64,000 bases of DNA from Anaeramoeba flamelloides (lineage: Eukaryota > Metamonada > Anaeramoebidae). Of the stretch, positions 1 to 12,813 are shown piece by piece. The notes below the pieces were generated by a model, which saw only the letters and a list, made by a program, of their open reading frames with translations, ran no database searches and was not told the DNA's origin. The stretch is taken from the NCBI GenBank assembly GCA_027625915.1, contig JANTQA010000033.1:6572001-6636000 (forward strand). Direction: 5' to 3'. Made by a program: the position numbers and the translations under genes. How positions within the stretch are numbered: position 1 is the stretch's first letter; the number at the start of each line of letters is the position of its first letter.

Positions 1-426
1 AATTTCAAGGTATTGAAAAAGTCAAGATCACCCAAAAAATTAAACCCAACATTCTATTAACCTAGTGTCTGATTCTGAATTTGAGAAAATGGTAAATTTA
101 AAAAACTTTTTTTATTTTTCTATTTCTTCAGTTTCCAGTGATCAAGATAATGTGTTTACAACAACTAGAATCCGTGTTTCAAAATATAGTCCGTGTCTTT
201 TTTTTCTTCTTGTTCCAAGAAACATCTAATTAACTACCCAATAGTATACCTAAGTTCAAATCAATTTTGAAAGTAAACATCTGGAAATTATCAGTAAAAT
301 TTATATTATATATGCAATTTTTTGAAATTTTCCGTTTTCTCAATTTTTTTGAAATTTTTTTTTTTTTGATGATGAAAACAATTTTATTTAAAAATTTTCT
401 CTATTTTTTGAGATAAATTTTTCAAT

Positions 427-640
427 TTGATCCTGAATTTTTCGAATATCTTTTTAAATAATAGAACTTTAAGAAACCAATTCCATATTTATTTAGGGTT
501 TATTATCAGTTTCTTTATATGGTTGATGTATAGGTCTTCTATAATAAAAAAACACGCTTTTTATTTTGAAACACGTATTAAATATTTATGCAGGCTTTAT
601 TTTGACTACAGTATTTTACAATGCTATTGAACGATAACGT
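427..640 (+). repeat. Dispersed repeat with an open frame, copy 1
   Basis: The frame contains N-N-R-T-L-R-N and K-K-H-A-F-Y-F-E and is matched by 15047-15256 and, more weakly, 62085-62250. The upstream 180-300 segment (CTACCCAATAGTATACC) also matches 14860-14890. It is probably mobile-element derived. Confidence 0.45.
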
Positions 641-999
641 AATTACCACATTTTTTACACTCAGATTGTCAATAATAATAATTTGCTTATATTACAATAC
701 ATGAAGTTTCATCTATTTTTACTTTTTAAATTATTCTGTGGATTTTATAAATTAGGTGTAAAAAAATTGTTCAACTAATCGAGATTTAGTGGTAAGATTA
801 AAAAAAAATAGAATAAAAGAAAAAACTGTTTGAAGATGGTTTTGAAAATAAATTCCAATTTAAAATTTTTAACAAACCAAAATTCAATTTTTGAAAAAAA
901 AAATCTTATTTAAAAAATTCTCTAAAAAATATCAAATTAGAACCATTCAATAATTGAAATGTTAACACTTTTTTATCATTTATAATACCCACAAAACAA

Positions 1000-1240
1000 A
1001 AAATAAATAATCATAAATCTGAATAAAAATGGGTCTGTTAAAAAATGATGGAGAGAGTACAACAAAAAAAGTGAATTAATAAAATTGTTTAAATTCTACG
1101 TAACAATTATTGATCCATCAAATGACTAGATACCATCAACTCATTTTATTTGGGTTCTTCTGTTTAAAAGAACCCAACTTTAACCAAGATCGACTGTTCG
1201 AAAAAATTATTTGTTGAATCTAAAATAGTAAATAATTCTA
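1000..1240. repeat. Diverged fragment of the Tc1/mariner-like MITE family
   Basis: It shares ATTGATCCATCAAATGACTA and the following GGGTTCTTCTGTTTAAAAGAA-type block with 49860-49940, and the upstream part (840-1000) matches 49610-49760. The ends are lost. Confidence 0.45.
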
Positions 1241-1676
1241 GTTTAAAATGAATAAAAAAAAACAAAAATTTTACTAAAGTATAATTAATTTAAATCAAAA
1301 ATTTGAAGATATATGAGTCGATATTAAAAAAAATATAAAATTAAAAAAAAAAAAATTTCGAATTATCAGAATTCAATTATCCCAGTTTAATATTAATCGA
1401 AGAATTTGAGTGTTTCTACGTAATTATGTAGTTTTTTGAATTAAAAATTATGATTCTATTTTTTACAAAAAAGCACTATATCTAAGCACTTTTACAATAT
1501 TTTAGCACGCTTAACAAATATTAGTAACTGTTTTAATTAATATTAGAAAATGCTTACATATGGAACTTTTTGAAAAAAAAATATTTCAAAATTTTTTTTT
1601 TCTATTTTTATCTATTTTTTTTGTTTTTATCTTTTTTTTTTCAGCAAAAAAAATATTTTACTTTTTATTATTATTG

Positions 1677-1785
1677 ATGGAAGAAATGTAAATTACACTC
1701 TAAATACCCTTTTACTTAAATTTCCTCAAAGGTAATTTAAAAGTATAATCATAGATTTCACGTTTGTTAAAGAGAAAGAACATAC
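1677..1785. repeat. About 110-bp direct repeat, partner of 29484-29580
   Basis: Shared blocks are GTAAATTACACTCTA, CCCTTTTACTTAAATT and ATCATAGATTTCACG. Both copies lie near the 450-bp repeat family (1800 and 28350). Confidence 0.5.
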
Positions 1786-1799
1786 CCAATTTTTCTTTA

Positions 1800-2250
1800 T
1801 GGTTTAAAAAGCAAAAACAAAAAATGACAAGAAAAAAAAATAACAAAGAAAAAAAGAAAAAGATTGAAATCTAAAAAGGGTTTATAAGAACCATTTGGTA
1901 AAAAATCAAAAAAAAAAAAAAACCAATGCTATCTTTAATTAAGGACATCCAAAATCACACCAACAATACTTTTGGTAACTTAAATTTAATTTGATTTGAT
2001 AATTGATCATGAATTTTCATTTGAGGATCGTTTTTTTTTAATTGTTGTAATTTTTTTTTTATATTTTTGGTCTGATTTGCTTTAAACCCTTGATCCTTTT
2101 TAGCATTTGCTTTTTGGTTTTTATTTTCAAGTTACTCATACTTACGTGTTTCAATATCATAGTATTAGCAAGTAGCCACTTGATCTTTTCCCCTTTGTGA
2201 CTATTCTTTTCAAATATAAAGAAAATTCAACTAGTGAAAAAATGGAAAAA
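1800..2250 (+). repeat. Dispersed repeat of about 450 bp, copy 1
   Basis: It matches 28350-28800 in inverted orientation. Shared blocks include GATTTGCTTTAAACC, GGTTTTTATTTTCA, GTATTAGCAAGTA and TTTGTGACTATTCTTTT. No gene was recognised. It might be an RNA-derived element, but no pol III boxes were identified. Confidence 0.6.
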
Positions 2251-2563
2251 TTAAATATTTTACTTTTTTCTACACAGTTTGTAATCATTTTTGATAACTT
2301 TTTAGTTAAAATTTTTAATTTTGTTAAATCAATTTTAATCATGATACAATTCTATTGGAGGATAGGTTCATGAGACACTATAGTAAAAATGAAATCTATG
2401 GAGATGATACAAACCCTAAAATTTTATCTTTTTCTTTCTTTTTCCTTTTTCCTTTTTCCTTTTCCCTTTTTTAATGTAATCTTGTTATTTTATTTATAAA
2501 TATTAAATATCTTACAAATAAAAAATAAAATAAAAACAAATAAATCACCTTTAAGGGAAAGAA

Positions 2564-3079
2564 ATGATTCCATTTTTTGGGCCTGCAATTTTATTACTCT
2601 CAATCACTGTTGGCAAAAGTGTTATAAAAATCATTGATATGTTTCAAACTTTTATTTATGTTTTAACAGATAAAAAAGCTTATTCCTATTCTTCAGCAGA
2701 AATTAATGAACATGTTTTAATAAACCCAAAATTATATATTTGGGATCTTCAAAAAATAACAAATGTATTTACCAAAGAGTACAAGGATGGAAAAGTATCA
2801 GTTATTTTTAAAAAAGAATTCGTTCATAGAAAAAATAAACTAACCAAAAAATTTTTTGGTTTTTTGTATATAACCGAAGAACAATGGAAAACTATTTCAC
2901 CAGAACTTACAGAAATTTTATTACAAAATAGAAGAGAGAAAAAAGAAAATGAAATGAAAAAAAAAGAGGAGGAGGAACAGAATGCAAAAGAGAAAGAAAA
3001 TGATGAAAATGAAAGTAATGGGAAAAAAGAAAAAGAAGAAGAAGAAGAAGAAGTTATCGAAGTTGGGAAAAATAATTAA
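2564..3079 (+). CDS. Small membrane-anchored protein with possible PH-like (bPH) domain
   Basis: The open frame encodes 171 residues. Residues 3-25 form a hydrophobic segment (probable membrane span). It is followed by a stretch of the type y-V-L-T-D-K-K-A-Y-x-Y-S, then I-W-D-L-x-K-I-x-N-V and K-D-G-K-V-S-V-I-F. This order of strand motifs, with a late aromatic/W segment near residues 110-120, resembles bacterial-PH-like domains of membrane proteins; the resemblance is from pattern memory, not a search. Residues 124-171 are a K/E-rich charged tail ending at TAA. The frame is open only a few codons upstream of the ATG, and an AG at 2554-2555 could be a 3' splice site, so an earlier exon cannot be excluded. 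The gene is flanked on both sides by repeats. Function is unknown. Confidence 0.5.
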   Translation: MIPFFGPAILLLSITVGKSVIKIIDMFQTFIYVLTDKKAYSYSSAEINEHVLINPKLYIWDLQKITNVFTKEYKDGKVSVIFKKEFVHRKNKLTKKFFGFLYITEEQWKTISPELTEILLQNRREKKENEMKKKEEEEQNAKEKENDENESNGKKEKEEEEEEVIEVGKNN

Positions 3080-3939
3080 ATTTCCTTGAAAAAATTTTGA
3101 TTCCAAATTTTTTTAAAAGTTAAAAAAAAACTTCATGGTTTTAACCATTAGAAATAAAAGATTCTTTTAATATTTTTAATATCAATTTTGGGTCCAAACC
3201 AGAGTAACTGAATATCAAAAGTTGATCATTATTTTTTTTTTTTCCTTTTAGGGTACAAGATTTAAATGAAAATAAGTTTATTTGAAATGATTTAAGAAAA
3301 CACATTAAATGAAAATTTTTTTATTGTTTGTAATTATCAATCTTTTATTTCAAATTCAGAATAAATAATTGTTTTTGAAATTAGATGATGTTAGTAGAAA
3401 AAATTGAAGAGGCTTATAATAATAAGATCCCTTTTCAAAATAATTGTTTGGAAAAGAAAAAAAATTGTGAATATCGTAATTATTTTTCTTAATATTCAAT
3501 CAAATGAGAAACAATAATACATATATACTTAATATTTATATGTATTATTCTCTTAAAAATCATTCTAGTTTCAGTGAAAATCACAGCAATTGCTAAACAA
3601 TTTTCAAAAATCATAACCAGAGACAACAATTTTGTGTCAATTTTTATATTTTTGACTCTTTCAAAAACTGAATAAAAATTCAAACAGAATCCCTTTCAAT
3701 ATATAGATTGGGTCTTGTTCCTGGGATAATTGACCAGTACTCAGTTGAATCTTGGTGAAAATAACAAGCTTTTACAATCTTTAAAAATATCACTACTTCT
3801 TTAAAAATCTTAAATAAAAATTATTTGAAGATAATAATAATTTTAGAATATACTTATCTCGGTTAGTGTTAAGAAATTAGGAAAAAATCTGAAATCCAAA
3901 ATCATAAAACCAATCAAAGAATATTATTTTAAAAAATTT

Positions 3940-4870
3940 GAAGATTCAAAAACTAGGGATATTAAGAGAGTAGTGTTTTTTATAAATGAAATTAAATCTT
4001 GTTCTGATCTTCTTACAATTTTTTTTTATAATTTGTGTTTTGGCTTATGAAATGGATGAGTTAACTCCATTGAAACAATTTATTAATTTGGGTTTTCTTT
4101 TTGAATTCTATAATTTACATGTTTCCAATATAAAAAACCAAAAAAAGGAACCTATTACTTTTTTTAACTAGAAAGTTAATTTGTGAAAATGGGAAAACAT
4201 TTTTTTTGTTTTATTTAAGAAAGTCTTGATTTTGTAGGAAACTTTTTTATTTTGTTCTTATTTTTATTTATTAATATTTCAATTCAAATCTCAGCCAATA
4301 AAAATTAATTTAAGTGTTGGTGATTAAATAAATGAATATTTGATTGAATTTTAACTAAAAATATATCAATGAAAATTTAAATACATGGAGTAAAACAATT
4401 TTTTATTCTTAAGTGTTTGAAAAAAGTCGTTTTATTTTTTTCAAAAAAAGAAAAAATATTATCAAAATAATTTTCAATTTTGAATTTTTTTTTTAACAAA
4501 TTGTTTGGTCTTATTCACGAGAGTCCTTATAACAATTCAAATCATTTTCTTCAGAAAAAAATTGATTTTGAATTTTGAAAATAAAATTACACAATTCATA
4601 AATATCTTCAAGAAAATTTTATTTTGAAAAATCGGATTTTATCTTAATAAAAAAACAAAATTTCTTGGTTAAATTTTTAAATGACTTTAAAATTTTCATT
4701 ATTATAACTACTATTCTTAACATTGGAAATATTTTTGGTTTTATTTAACCAATCATTTTTTTTTTGGTTAACCAAAATAATTATCTCAAAAAAATAAAAA
4801 ATTCTTGTATAATATTTTATGGTAACAAAGACTTGTTATTATTTAATAATGATTAAAATGACAATAAACA
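3940..4870 (-). repeat. Dispersed repeat, copy 1 (inverted relative to 33330-34300)
   Basis: Its reverse complement follows 33330-34300 block by block, with indels, including the part that is open in the other copy as the LINE-like frame. It is probably a 5'-truncated, older copy. Confidence 0.6.
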
Positions 4871-5205
4871 AGGATTAATTTTTTATAATGTGAGAAATAA
4901 GATGAATTTGTAGGTTTTATTTTTCAGAAAAAATTCAAACATTCTGAATTTTAAACATATTTTCTGAAAATTTAAGTTTTTTAAAAAGAAAATAGAAAAA
5001 AATTATTGGGAAATCATATACTTAAAATTATTAAATAAAAATTTAATAATAAATAGACCTGGTTAGAAAAAGTTAGAAATATTGAATAATAATAATCATA
5101 ATCATACAAATTATAATAATAAACTTGTATTTCTTTTAAAAAAAAATAAAATGGGATTGATTTCTAGAAAGAAACCACTTGCCATATAAATAAAAAAACA
5201 TTTTC

Positions 5206-5727
5206 CAGTCAAAGGGGGGCAGTTGTAGGTAGTTAATTACATATGTTTAAAGATGTAATGGATATTAGAAGAAGTAAATTATTTTTGAAATTTCAAAATT
5301 GAAATCATTATTTCACATTTTTTATCATTTTGCTTTCTTTTTCATTTTTTTTGATAACCTAATACATTGGTAAATTTTTTTTTTTTATTTCAAGATCGAT
5401 AGTCATTTAGTAAAAAAATGTTATTCAATTGTTTCTGAAATGTTGAGAATGATTGTAGAGCTATGATATTAATTTCTATTGGATAATTTATTTGATCTAG
5501 AAATAGAAGATGAAAACAAACATTCTTGTTTTTCTCAATGGGTTTTATTAAGAATTTAGAGTTTTTTCAATTTTTAAGAAAACCCATTGATTTTTTAGTT
5601 TTATTCTATACGGAATATCAACTATCCTTTAATGTGTGTTATTCTACTTATTTTTTTTTATTTTTTCTTCAAAGGTCCTTTATAAAAAAAAAATTAATTT
5701 TAAAAAAATGTTGGGGGCCTTTGACTG
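5206..5727. mobile_element. MITE with CAGTCAAAGG terminal repeats, copy 1
   Basis: The element is 522 bp, beginning CAGTCAAAGGGGGGC and ending GGGGGCCTTTGACTG. The interior, including a GTTTTTCTCAATGGG-type block, matches 16006-16500 directly and 17610-18283 inverted. The open frame at 5526-5798 falls in it and is not a gene. Confidence 0.7.
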
Positions 5728-6123
5728 TACCAAATTTTATATTCAATAGGAAATTTGATATATTGAAAATTAAAACATATAAAATAAAAATTAAATGAGA
5801 ATAAAAGGTTGGTATTGGAATAAAAAAGTAAGAAATGAAATAAAAGTAGGATGCTGTTTAATTATTTTAAGAATAACATTTTTTATCAACTTTCTAAATA
5901 TTTTTTAAAAATTGATTTTTCTAAGGTATCTTTAATATCAAAGAAATTATCTATTTTTTTTCATCTTCGATTTTATTTTTATTTTTAGATAGTAATGAAA
6001 GATCCAAAATAGCTAAGAGGATTCTGTAGAAAAATTTTTTAATATATATATATATATCTAGCAATATGTTGCAAAGGATTGGGGTTTTGCATTTTTCAAA
6101 TAAATAACAAAACAGAAATAAAA

Positions 6124-9100
6124 TTAATTTTCATTTTGTTTTCTTTCGAAATATTTTTGGAAAGTTTCTATTTTGAATTCCTTTTTCTGATTCTCCTTAT
6201 TCTTTATCAAAAAAATTTTTTTAAATTTTTCAATTTCTTCATCATTAACTACTGTTAACATTAAAGAAGATGAATCTATCCATTTCCAAGTAATTTCCAT
6301 ACCTTCAATAATAAACTCGCGTTTGATATCAGAGTTTCTCCAAGCAATTGGAAAATTATAAACATAAAACATTCCTTTATGTTTAATTTTTTCATCTTTG
6401 CCAACTAAATTTAATCTACGGATAAAGCTGTTACACAGATTGATCTTATTAATAAATGGATTTAATAACTTTGAGTTTGGTTCATAAATGAAATCTTTCT
6501 GTAGTTGATCAATTAATCTTAAATAAACCGTACCTGTCATATATGCGTCATAACCAGCTTCATGTGCTAATTTTAAATCAGAATATCTATCAAAATTCTC
6601 CGAGACTTTAATTTTCGGTGTTTTCATTGATTTAACTTGTTGATATAAATCACCAAGGCTTGTTGATTCAATTCCTATGCCATTTAATAATTCTGGACCA
6701 TTTAACTCGGTAATTGTTTTTGTATCAAAAACTATTGGGAATTTTTGATTAATTACTTTTTTGCACTGATCCAATTTATTTGGTAAATTGCAAAAATAAG
6801 ATGTTATAAAATGAAGGATATCAAAATAGCAATTATGTCCAATCAATGGCTTGTTAAAATGCAAAAATAATTCTGATACACCTAAACTTTCTCTACATTC
6901 TTTAATTTTATTTTGCAAGTATTGTAATCTAATCTTTTTAAACTCTTCTTTTGTTAATTTCGTTAATTTAAGTTTATTTTCATTTTCTTCTTTAACAGTC
7001 TCAATATTAACGTGGGGGCATTTTTTTAGAAATTGCTGAATCAGCATCCATCTCATTTTACCACTTTTCACAACTTGTTTATATTCTTTATCTTCCTTTA
7101 ATAGCCATTTTTCAACTTCACCCTCAATTTTCTCAAACTCTTGTAATTCATATTCCTGTATTTTTCATATTAGAAATAATTTTTAATTTGTTATTTAATA
7201 TTTAGATTTTAAAAAATAAAAAAAAAAATAAAATTTTTTAGATATTTATTAAAACGGAAAAGTTAGTTCTTTAAAAAAATTTGTACTTAAATAGTTCAGG
7301 GTGAAGGTACAAAAACGATTTTTTTGTAATTTAAGTTTAAAACCTGAACATAAAGAAATAATAGAAAATATCGATCACTTTTTATGTATATACCCTTCCT
7401 TTCAAATTCAAAGATTAGTATTTCAAAATAAACCAATAGAAATAAATCTTAATGAATTAATTTCAAATCAAGACAGCTTGAAACAATTTTCATTAATTAA
7501 TAATAGTGAAATCTATGATTTTATTCTTAAATTATTTTTGGAAATTTAAGCTTAAGGGTGACTAGAGTTTAATTTACACTTATTCAATAATGATAAATAT
7601 TTAAATCTATTAAAATTGCATTACAAAATTGGAAAAAAAGAAAAATTATTAAAAATTTAAATCTATTCAGTCATTTTTCATATTCAAAACCTTTTTCTTT
7701 TTTTTAAATGAATTTTCATATATTATATAGAATAAATCTTCAAATAATAACTTTTAAGAAAAAAAAATGTAAAAAATGTTATTATTGTATTAATTATTAA
7801 GAAGATTTGAAAACACTTTATTTGGAAAGGTACAATTAGAAAGTTTATGAGTATAAGAATTATTTTTACATATTAACAAGTCATTAATTGAACATAATTA
7901 CGATTTTGATACCCTTCATTTTATTCCATCTTATTTTTGTAATTATTTAAATGAAATAGAAAAGGAAAAGTTGAAAATACTTTACGAATGAATAACTTTT
8001 GAATTTGCATACTTTACTTTTTGACTCGTTTAGAGCTTCTAGGTTTTTTTTTTTGTTTTATTTCAAAAAGTAGATTATTTCCAAATAAATAGAAAACTCA
8101 AGAAAACCGACGGAAAATCGATAGATTTTACAAATAAAACAGAAAACTCAAGAAAAGCTAAAGACGCTCTTCCAGGATTTAAAATAATTGGGTAAAACCA
8201 AAAAAACCTAACAAAAATCTATTGATTTTCCAAATAAACAGAAAACTCAAGAAAAATTAATGGCGGTTTTCCAGAATTCAAAGAATAGAGAAAAATCATT
8301 GATTGTACTCAATTCCTTTAAATTCTGGAAAACCTAACAATGTACCCGTCAAGTTCCATAGAGTGCCTAGGTTTTTTTAATTTAAGAAATAAATAATTTT
8401 TCAATAGTTAAAATAATTGGTTATCCATGTGAAAGATATTCGTCAAAATTTAAAATGTTTCTAAAATGTATGATTTAAACCTATTTAAATGAAGAAAAAA
8501 AGAATATTCAAATTAATTTACTTTTGAATTTGACAAAAATCTTAATAGAACCTGTAAAATTGGATTTTCCAACTTAAATTATAAGAAATCCTTCAAAACA
8601 ATATTTGATCCAAGATCTCTTATTATCCAATAGTGTTTATTATAATTGGAGTTATTAAAAAGCAAAAAATTAGTAAATATTTAATTTTTTTTTTGAAAAA
8701 TTGCGATAATGATCTTGAACTGTTGAATCTGAAACCTGTCATCTTTCTGATTTTTGAAATCTGTGGGGTTTTAGATTTGACAGTAAACAGTATTTGTGAA
8801 AGTTCAATTTTCTGAGATACAAAGAAATAATTTGTTTGGCTTGTAGATCTTTTAACAATCCAAAAAAGATCAGAAAAAAGAGAAAAATTATAAAAAAAAG
8901 ATTAAAAAAATGAGAAAAAAAAAAATAAAAAAGAATGATAATTCGACAAACCTGCATGTTTTCTTTTGAAATCTCAGCAATGTTTGGTTTGTGTGAGAGT
9001 CCAATTTGCTCAAGACTAAGATCCTGTTTAAAATATTCTTTTAAATCCTCAAGCTTTTGCTGTAAGATCTTGTTTTCCTTTTCCCATTCTTCTAATTGTT

Positions 9101-9479
9101 TAAAATGAACACCTTTTCCGATCCAGGTATTAAAATCAAAATGATGGGTATGTAAAAACTTTAAAGATGAAACCGAACAAGTAAACGTTGAAGAGTCCCT
9201 ATTGTTTGTAGAAGGAAAGCAATAAATATTATATGGTTTGCATTCCCAAAGATGCTGTTTTTTATCATATTTAAAGGTGCAAAACCCAACTTGTGGGATC
9301 ACAAAATGATTACATGCTAATTTATGGCTCTTGTAATGATCTTCTAAAGAAAAATGAAAGCTTTCCCAGTCCATATGTAAGCCTGTTAATTCGGTATCAA
9401 TTGCAATAAAATCACAATCCTCAAAATCTTGAATAATTTTGTCTTTATTTTCTTCCCAGTTTTCGCTTGTGATATTCAT
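6124..9479 (-). CDS. PARN: PARN-type poly(A)-specific ribonuclease (CAF1/DEDDh family)
   Basis: This gene encodes a 3'-5' exonuclease that removes mRNA poly(A) tails. Exon 1 is 9479-8952 (176 codons) and exon 2 is 7155-6124. The 1,796-bp intron has a GTTTGT donor and a TACAG acceptor in phase 0, giving about 519 residues. The DEDDh residues are all visible: D28 and E30 (F-I-A-I-D-T-E), D288 (G-H-N-C-Y-F-D), H374 and D379 (H-E-A-G-Y-D-A-Y-M-T-G). Residues about 177-235 match the R3H-containing insert. Residues about 415-490, with F-P-I-A-W-R-N-S-D-I, match the PARN RRM-like domain. Order and spacing follow vertebrate PARN, but the long charged C-terminal tail is missing, as in shorter homologues. 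The exon 2 frame has no ATG at its start, which supports the splice to exon 1. The intron holds a palindrome cluster (8037-8390) and a small sense-opposed ORF. Confidence 0.95.
7301..7549 (+). pseudogene. Unrecognised 82-codon open frame nested in the PARN intron
   Basis: This frame lies on the strand opposite PARN, wholly inside its intron. Its amino acids are mixed rather than low-complexity (for example K-P-E-H-K-E-I-I-E-N-I-D-H-F-L), unlike most chance frames here. The only start is GTG, and there is no ATG. It looks more like a gene remnant or stray exon than a working gene. No family was recognised. Confidence 0.2.
8037..8390. repeat. Palindrome-cluster repeat 1, in the PARN intron
   Basis: It holds several degenerate copies of CAAATAAACAGAAAACTCAA in one direction and one about 70-bp palindrome at 8265-8334. 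The palindrome arms are GGTTTTCCAGAATTCAAAG and its complement, around a centre of AATCATTGATT. It ends in a short GTCAAGTTCC/ATAGAGTGCC tandem next to CCTAGG. Confidence 0.75.
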
Positions 9480-9629
9480 ATTTGTAAATAAATTTGAAGA
9501 AAAATATTAAAACGGAGATGTAAAAAAAAATGAAGAATTGAATTTTCGTTATCGGGTTTAATCAAGAAAACTCAAGATATCGGCACAATAATAGTGAATA
9601 ATATTTCAAGTACTTGACTATTGTAAGTT

Positions 9630-10056
9630 GTTCCAATACTAATGTAAATCACCAAAATGCCCCATATTTTCGAAAAAGACGATGGTGTAGCTCAAAGACT
9701 TTTAAATCAATTACATTTATTTAAAACTAATTTGCCTGTTAAAGTCGGTACCTTGGAGTTGATAAAAAAATTCCCTTTTTCACCAAAAGACAAGAGAAAT
9801 ATAACCAATTAAGGTAAATAATTTTTTTTAAAAAACCGTTAAAAAAAAATATTCTTGTTATAAGATTTAAGAGTTGCATTAACCATGTACCAAAAATAGA
9901 ATACTGTTTGGAATCATCTTCAAATTTTAACCTTTAAAGACAAAATAGTTTTAATTAAATGTAATTAATTTAAAAGTCTTTGAGCTACACCATCGTCTTT
10001 TTCGAAAATATTGGGCATTTTGGCGATTTGCACATAAATTGTATTAGTTGTAATTA
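9630..10056. mobile_element. Fold-back element with arms of about 90 bp
   Basis: The left arm (9630-9720) and right arm (9957-10056) are near-perfect inverted copies, including the rare GC-rich core GACGATGGTGTAGCTCAAAG. The arms enclose about 240 bp. Total size and structure fit a non-autonomous TIR element (MITE). No target duplication was resolved. Confidence 0.7.
9657..9812 (+). other. 51-codon ATG frame whose start overlaps an inverted-repeat arm
   Basis: The frame reads M-P-H-I-F-E-K-D-D-G-V-A-Q-R-L-L-N, continues as T-N-L-P-V-K-V-G-T-L-E-L-I-K-K-F-P-F, and ends in TAA. The composition looks protein-like. The first 17 codons are repeated, inverted, at 9957-10022. It may be a captured gene fragment inside a fold-back element. 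No family was recognised. Confidence 0.3.
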
Positions 10057-10205
10057 TTATTTTATCTTTTTTTTTTTTTTTTTTTGTTTTTTGGGTCTGA
10101 GAGAGAATTTATTCAATTAGGTTGCTTTATTTGTTATTAAGGTGCAGCTAAGAACTTTTAACAATAAATATATCTCATAAATACTTATTTTTTGCCTGTT
10201 AATAC

Positions 10206-10738
10206 TAAACCCTGTTCCAAAAATTTGGACACACCCAAAATCAAAAATAGGCAAAAAAAAACCCCAATTTATTGTATTTTTCCAAACCTAATATAAAACC
10301 ATATTTAAGTTACCCAGTATTAATGTTTTAATAAGTAATCATTCGAACCCAAATAAAAGAAAAAAATATAAAACTCAAAAATAAAAACAGGTGTGTCCAA
10401 AATAATGAAACGAACGGAACAAAAAATGTATTGGTAAATATGTTGAAATTTTACCAACGTTTGTTGATCGATCAAATTATAAGATATCATCCACCAATTG
10501 TATGTGATTTTCCAATTTAACAAACTCAACACTAACCTTATATCAACCATTGAAAAAAAAATTCGAGATCTAACGAAACAGATTACGTAACTGCCAAAAA
10601 GGAAATGAAAACAAAACAAAAAAGACAAAAAATGAAATTGTTTGTAAAATCAAAATTCTTTCCAAATTGAATTTAAAGTTCAGTATTGATGTTCTTTCCA
10701 GAGTTTAAACTGTGTCCAAAATTTTGGAATCTAGTTTA
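10206..10738. mobile_element. Tc1/mariner-like MITE, copy 1
   Basis: The element is 533 bp. Its ends are inverted repeats of the form TAAAC(n)TTCCAAAA(n)TTTGGACACA. TIRs with TTGGACAC next to TA are typical of Tc1/mariner-type elements. The interior shares long identity with 35528-36064, including a G-A-T-C-G-A-T-C-rich block. There is no transposase frame, so it is non-autonomous. Confidence 0.75.
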
Positions 10739-10739
10739 T

Positions 10740-12813
10740 TTTTTTAAAAAAATTTCTTTCTCTGAATTATTTAACAAATAAAAAAAAGTAATACCCAAGT
10801 AATTAAAAAAAAACAATTAACTTGTTAAAAAAAGACCATTAATTGCTATAAAAAATAAATAACCCTTTAGGGATAAGTATCACAATAGATTCTTCGAGAA
10901 TTGAAGTCTTTTATTATTTGGTCTAAATTATATTAGTGCTATATGATTAATATGGCTTTAAAAAAATCTATTATAAAGATTATTAAACAAAAAATTATCG
11001 GTTTTTTATGTATGATTACAATTAAAAATTTTCATTTTGGAAATGTTTTTTTTTTTTAATTTCCTTTTCCTAATCTAAAAATAGAAACTCCAAATAATTA
11101 TATTCACGTGTTTTATAATTTATCTTTCGAACTTCAAAAAGTGAAGATATTTTTTTTATTTTTTTATTTCAAAGATTAAACCAACAACAATCAATAGAAA
11201 AAAAAAATCAAAGAACAATTAAAAACAGTTCTCTTTTTCGAAAAAAGTTGTAACATAAATATATTTCCAAGTTTTTAAAAAAATTTGTCAAAAGATTCTA
11301 TTGGTTAATTATTTAATTTTTTAGCAAAAAAGGTATTTTTAACAACTAATCTACATTTTGGTACAAATTTAAGAAAGATATTTTGCAACTTTGAAGTATA
11401 AATATTGATAATTTAACATTTTAAAAAATATCGAATAATTCAATTTTTTTTTCATAAATTCTTAGTATTTTTTTTTGATATAATGATCATTTTTAATTGA
11501 TAAGATCAAATTATAGTTACTGTTGTATTATGATCAATTTTTTAGAGATATTTGAACATTTAAGAACTTAATATTGCAATTCTAAACCCTATTTTACTCA
11601 AAGGGGCCGAACCAAAGATATAAAATTCTCACTTATTTTAAGAATAAACCAAACTAAGATTTTTTAGAAATAAGAGAAATAATAAAATTCGGATTAGAAT
11701 CGATAATTATAAATGAAATACCTGAACAAATCTTAAATTTTTTTTTAAAAAAACATTAAATATTTTTTTGTACCCCCTTTCATTGTAGAGTCTCTTGCAA
11801 AATTCCTAATTTTTTTTTGGAAAGAATTACATTTGTTGACAATTAGATTTTTTAACAGTAAATGTATTAATTTTCAAATAGAAACAAAACCTCACTTCTT
11901 ATATTTTAATTTGGAGTTTCAAACATTTTTTTTTAATTTTTTTTTTTTCAATTAATAAGATTTATTTATACTGAGTAATTTCAAAAACTTTGTGGTTTTA
12001 TTTCTAAAGGATATTTTCAAAATAAATTATTGTTTTCAAAAATGAGAAAAAATGAATCTAACTTTTGAAAACAATAATTCATTTCTGAAAATAGTATTAA
12101 ATTTAATTTTACTCTTATAAAAATCAGATTTTTATTTTGTTTATCAATTTCAATATTCGGTAAAAGTTTTTCGAATTGGCTATTAAATTTACATAAAGAT
12201 TTTTTTCCAATTTACTATTCCCTTATTTGAAAAATATGAAGGATAACATTTCATGCACAGAAGATACCTTTTTTTTCAAATTCAAATATAACCTATTTGT
12301 TAAAAGTGTTTAAGTTTACACTCTATCTTCAATAAACGAGATAAAAAGAACCAAAAAAAATTCATTAGACCTCATAGATTACATCCTATTTCTCTGAACA
12401 CTCTTTTTGACAATCAAAAGAAATATAGCAAAAAGAATTGAAAAGTATTTTCCATTTATTCCGACATATATCGCAACACATTCTAACCTTAATTACAACA
12501 ATAACAAATTAATTGTGTTCCTTACGAACGATTTCTCACAAACCCTAATATTCCATTCCGATTTGTGGTGTATTGATTTGATGAAAAAACCAAAAATGGA
12601 AAAACAACAAAAGAAAGTTTGTTGGTTTTTTGAAAAATCTGTAACTTGAGTCTAAATTGTCTTTATGAGATTTTTGTGTTTTGCTTTTCGAAGAATAAAA
12701 CTTATAAGTACTTTGTATGAATCATTTTTTTTAAAAAGTAAATTTCTTCTACTTTTGATCTTATTTCTTGTTAATTTTTTTCGAAAAAAAACAAAAAGTC
12801 ACTTAATTAAAGA
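10740..12813. other. Intergenic stretch upstream of the SDR gene
   Basis: Contains a partial copy of the repeat near 11340-11400 (also at 28300 and 29370) and of the 40.3/46.2 kb repeat at 11990-12230. The 80-codon frame at 12407 lacks an ATG and a recognisable family. Confidence 0.45.

Noticed and set aside
5526-5798. 90-codon forward frame
   Set aside because: Falls inside a MITE and is not preserved in the other copies.
12407-12649. 80-codon frame upstream of the SDR gene
   Set aside because: No ATG start, no family, and more likely 5' flanking DNA.
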